From the NCBI RefSeq assembly GCF_937920395.1, contig NZ_CALEVF010000034.1:1-21289 (forward strand): a stretch of DNA of 21,289 nt, in the 5' to 3' direction. This document shows positions 20,601-21,289 of this stretch, piece by piece. Each line of letters opens with the position of its first letter. The stretch's first letter is position 1. A program made the translations under genes and the position numbers. The stretch comes from an uncultured Clostridium sp. (GTDB lineage: Bacteria > Bacillota > Clostridia > Clostridiales > Clostridiaceae). The notes under the pieces were generated by a model. The model ran no database searches. It saw nothing but the letters and a program-made list of their open reading frames with translations, and was not told the origin of the DNA.

Positions 20601-20924
20601 TCAGAGCAACGAGAATGGTTTTTACCTAAGACAAAGAAGGCATCTTTACTTTGTGAACTTTGGAGTACAAATAGGACTAGTAATGATAAAGATTCATTTA
20701 GGCATGGTGAGCGATTGAGTGCGTCACTTACATTTCTAAAAAAACTTTGCATTGATTTAGAATGTGAACTGATATTTGAAGTTCAAATTAATAGACAGTT
20801 AAAGCAAAAATATAATAGGGAGAGTGACGATAAACTTGAATACACACCACCAAATTGCAGAATTTATATCCTCTCAGCAGATGGAAAGCTCAGGGATGCA
20901 GAAAAGAATTATCAACTTGGGTAA
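14652..20924 (+). CDS. Avs-like STAND NTPase with N-terminal Cap4-like nuclease domain
   Basis: This very large product (2090 residues) has three regions. Residues 1 to about 220 look like the Cap4-type dsDNA nuclease fold (GDVFHYRWAARRCLR, then E40, D54 and Q73-x-K75 as likely PD-(D/E)XK residues). A STAND-type NTPase follows, with Walker A AAGGVGKS at 276-283, Walker B VILIDAAD around 376-383, and an arginine-bearing sensor strand RLVALCRTER. From about residue 560 a long helical-repeat region, TPR-like in look, reaches the C-terminus. It contains an acidic linker near 1316-1330, and a conserved-looking Trp-rich C-terminal block (about 1800-2060). This is the architecture of the Avs proteins, in which the repeat region senses a phage protein and triggers nuclease tetramers. 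The trigger here is unknown. Arg codons include many CGN, unlike guaA, which suggests transfer. The ATG has GAGGGGG 11 bases upstream. Confidence 0.85.
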   Translation: MENELVRYSRAGDVFHYRWAARRCLRMIYPKSLLQMVIIEGSKERKLAGEYVIDVAEYSDSPENDSQEITYFQLKHSTIRKDQPFNLSDLKDTVVGFAKRYSAHFCEGISDTDISKVIFSIVTNRPIAEGFKRDIFTIGEGGTVGGRFQKTLESYTNLKDKDINKFCASIKFIDGEGDYNAQRYELHAEISQLLAGTVDKPLIDSVNVLVQEKVLPNSDGRIVREDILRIFGVTCEKDLYPAPPEFEKLDNVIPREQHQLILKCILDATNPIIIHAAGGVGKSVLARQMVKTLPIGSLGVVYDCFGGGQYRNRSGMRHRYRDALVQIINELAVHGLCDPIIAQNTALEDEIIKKFLERLNMAIISLRESNENAILVILIDAADNAEMAANEFGDTCFVHELLREQLPVGCRLVALCRTERIHLLQPSSKIIRLKLEPFSKEETLLHLRRHFLTATEADGQEFYRLTSGNPRVQANVLSSKNKTIAESLASLGPLGTTVDNQIKSQLDTAISAIKETLSINYQSNIDAICVGLATLPPFIPLNVLATVAEVDEATVKSFIADLGRPIWLSDKSVQFRDEPTETWFRERFSANIDQIADYITCLKPLAYKYTYVAETLPSLLLQAEKYNELIDLALSDDLLPKDNPIDERNVRVYRLQFAFKAALKLKRYDDAMKLALRAGEEVAGDTRQLELLSKNVDLIAPLLNEQKVQELAFRHMFRSGWPGSENVYSAALLSSVDSFKGEARCYLRAANNWLQLYFDERKKNKGKYHQERLKDDDIVQLTFIHFNLFGVSKTVDFILNWRPTELAYRITRRFIRLLIDAGDFDAINEISLIDSRSQYLMIALTHELLAVGRFPNANSMVRCLDLLTVSRCRIPKSEHLYNDTTISAIVSFTEACVAMNLSKGKVLRVLNYYVPTRASQFVSGNYQDKERDIYLRAVALRCVLLGNINPKMEELLPKKFIEKKQTYSVNQDVKEFNEIVGGLLPWYIVRANVLAKDINDIFKSIKDADQQSRNARTQRWGDSDIIPYEISQICVDILMIYRSRDSEEVQKLFDDHLKSNKKIRIQDRFRAVRGAFRLDHLTQIRSQLEQSAYGVVNSELTEGPEIRAEWYIELARAVLPVSCDDASVYFDYAIMAVSKFGDEIVQRWKSVVALANRCSEGGHVSPEMAYRFIHCAELVGDNVAREKYFDRDEAIRVCVKLSPISALAGLSRWRERDVGCFNLQLPALANESVKSKYISPLVGWSLSAFFEGYEIENFASNCIEKEPSPVHRKYILETAIRDLGFNDVTKGSWQKLREVAQKYFLKNSKLDDIQDFYENDDEDINKLNSQPYNQEKPETVNWGEIIDGVDLTSSLAIGNALQHFKLSSNTCNSKAFWKEISNHVGEEDVVKYLKALVFAESTSLYDIQDALSSIPEQWNQKVSVKRNWTKILEMISRRFASEFTDEFTLKMFFKDIKLQNNEMPFIHKGVIEGLSNNCNLVDASTFFGFVELATPLISPQQATDLLDFAMTRFELQIDDEYADGCWSSWLTPPEEISMAFAGFVWSALGSPMSETRWRAIHCVRRLFEADCDHEINALIDWMIRGEVGAFGSHKFPFYNLHARLYLLIALARGSINNSQILKGHYDIFAQYALRDIPHILIQKYSSLIAINIENEFPNTYEQNVLEQLHQVGISQIPVEEMSNHREKHESYWHIKGQVDRSLEFHHGYDFDRYWLEPLGDVFGITGKQVEELATEVVIKEWRIGTNASLRNDPRTELWRSQRNERLTSHDHGSYPRADNYSFYLSYHAMFVVAGRLLQKMPCVHVSEWYEDEWSEWLHRHLLTRFDGRWLSDRRDPAPLIRRRWINERKTKNWLMEITPYDFLDGILVERNGETWLNVYGSWEDGDSERSEEFYISSALVSPQASQSLLNALTSCSNPHDFKLPDYEEKRMEYNSYPFELRGWVCRQNKDNRLDEYDPFSGQIAYPPYKIGQSIVEKLGLIVDSEQREWFLPKTKKASLLCELWSTNRTSNDKDSFRHGERLSASLTFLKKLCIDLECELIFEVQINRQLKQKYNRESDDKLEYTPPNCRIYILSADGKLRDAEKNYQLG

Positions 20925-21162
20925 GGCATTGGTAGAAGAATTAGGGTTAGATACAGGTGTTGATACGCTTGCTCGCTGGATGGCTCACTATATTGCAGAA
21001 CAAATGGGGATTGCTAAGGATGCAAAGGAAACTGAGAAAGTTAAAGCAGAACGACGTTGTTTTGAGACGATACTAATGCTTTGGCAACATCAATCTTTTA
21101 TATCAAATGGGAGGCGTCCTTTTGATAGTCAGGAGCTTATGGATATATTAGAAAATTATTGA
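20896..21162 (+). CDS. Small conserved-looking protein overlapping the Avs-like gene
   Basis: The frame is open from GTG 20824, but that start overlaps the large gene by 101 bases. The ATG at 20896 overlaps by 29, giving 88 residues beginning MQKRIINLGKALVEELGLD. The ATG at 20881 is another option. GGAAAG at 20883-20888 is a weak binding site, so translation is probably coupled to the upstream gene. The sequence is soluble and helical (VDTLARWMAHYIAEQM, then a charged helix with ETEKVKAERRCFETILMLW). I have an impression that similar short proteins follow genes of this large family elsewhere and continue past the GRRPF motif; if so this copy, which stops 13 residues after it, may be C-terminally shortened. 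A regulatory or accessory role for the Avs-like protein is inferred from overlap alone. Confidence 0.7.
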   Translation: MQKRIINLGKALVEELGLDTGVDTLARWMAHYIAEQMGIAKDAKETEKVKAERRCFETILMLWQHQSFISNGRRPFDSQELMDILENY

Positions 21163-21289
21163 GCTAAGCAACTTTTGTTTTAATAATAGACAAACTATTC
21201 TTTATTAATTATATTATGTATGTAATTATAAATAAGACCAGCTAGTTAAAGTCAACTATTTATTTTAAAATTGTTTATAGTTATTTAGA
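21163..21289. other. AT-rich non-coding tail of the window
   Basis: After the last stop the sequence is very AT-rich with no open frame of note. A weak hairpin AATAG/CTATT around 21185-21200 is followed by a T-rich stretch and might end the transcript. No repeat of the guaA 3' end is found here, so the right border of the accessory region is not in view. Confidence 0.4.

Noticed and set aside
1040..21289. Direct repeat of the guaA 3' end as attL/attR pair
   Set aside because: I looked for copies of TATTGAGTGGGAATAA further on and saw none; the nearest similarity, around 21155, shares only a few bases.
21200..21289. Minus-strand promoter (TTGACT with TATAAT) in the tail
   Set aside because: The spacing is 19 bp and it would transcribe antisense into the small gene and the Avs-like gene; such matches are expected in DNA this AT-rich.
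1..21289. CRISPR array, tRNA or rRNA genes, insertion sequences
   Set aside because: No regularly spaced repeats, cloverleaf-like sequences, rRNA signatures or transposase motifs were seen on either strand.

Overview
The window is AT-rich, low-GC Gram-positive DNA. The guaA sequence, the strong AAGGAGG-type ribosome binding sites and the heavy use of AGA and TTA codons fit a clostridial Firmicute; I cannot name the species. All convincing genes lie on the + strand. The only core gene is the 3' part of guaA (1-1065), closed by a strong intrinsic terminator. Everything after it looks like accessory DNA placed behind guaA, a known integration site for mobile elements. No recombinase, relaxase, transposase or tRNA is visible, so if this is an island its mobility genes are outside the window.

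Layout. (1) 1321-10008: a tightly packed five-gene type I restriction-modification operon. It begins with a TTG-started fusion of a degenerate adenine methylase and a target-recognition domain, followed by rhuM, hsdM, hsdS and hsdR. A canonical promoter drives it, and its -35 box sits in the centre of a perfect 10-bp inverted repeat. (2) 10080-10301: a small YdbC/PC4-like nucleic-acid-binding protein, then about 460 bp holding a decayed, frameshifted gene remnant. (3) 10762-12010: an overlapping two-gene unit, a double zinc-ribbon protein and an uncharacterised protein with a modular, partly hydrophobic C-terminus. (4) 12146-12904: a DpnII/MboI-like PD-(D/E)XK nuclease-fold protein. (5) 13094-14428: a P-loop ATPase. 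(6) 14652-20924: a 2090-residue STAND NTPase with an N-terminal Cap4-like nuclease domain (Avs-like architecture), overlapped at its 3' end by a small conserved-looking ORF (20896-21162). The last 127 bp are AT-rich and apparently non-coding.

How the parts may work together. The type I system would mark self DNA and cut unmodified incoming DNA. The Avs-like protein would sense a phage component through its large repeat region, oligomerise through its NTPase and degrade DNA. The zinc-ribbon pair and the nuclease/ATPase neighbours have no function I can name and are the best candidates for undescribed defence modules. Other points worth checking are the degenerate methylase-TRD fusion that opens the hsd operon, the operator-like repeat on its promoter, and a perfect 15-bp inverted repeat inside the rhuM coding sequence.
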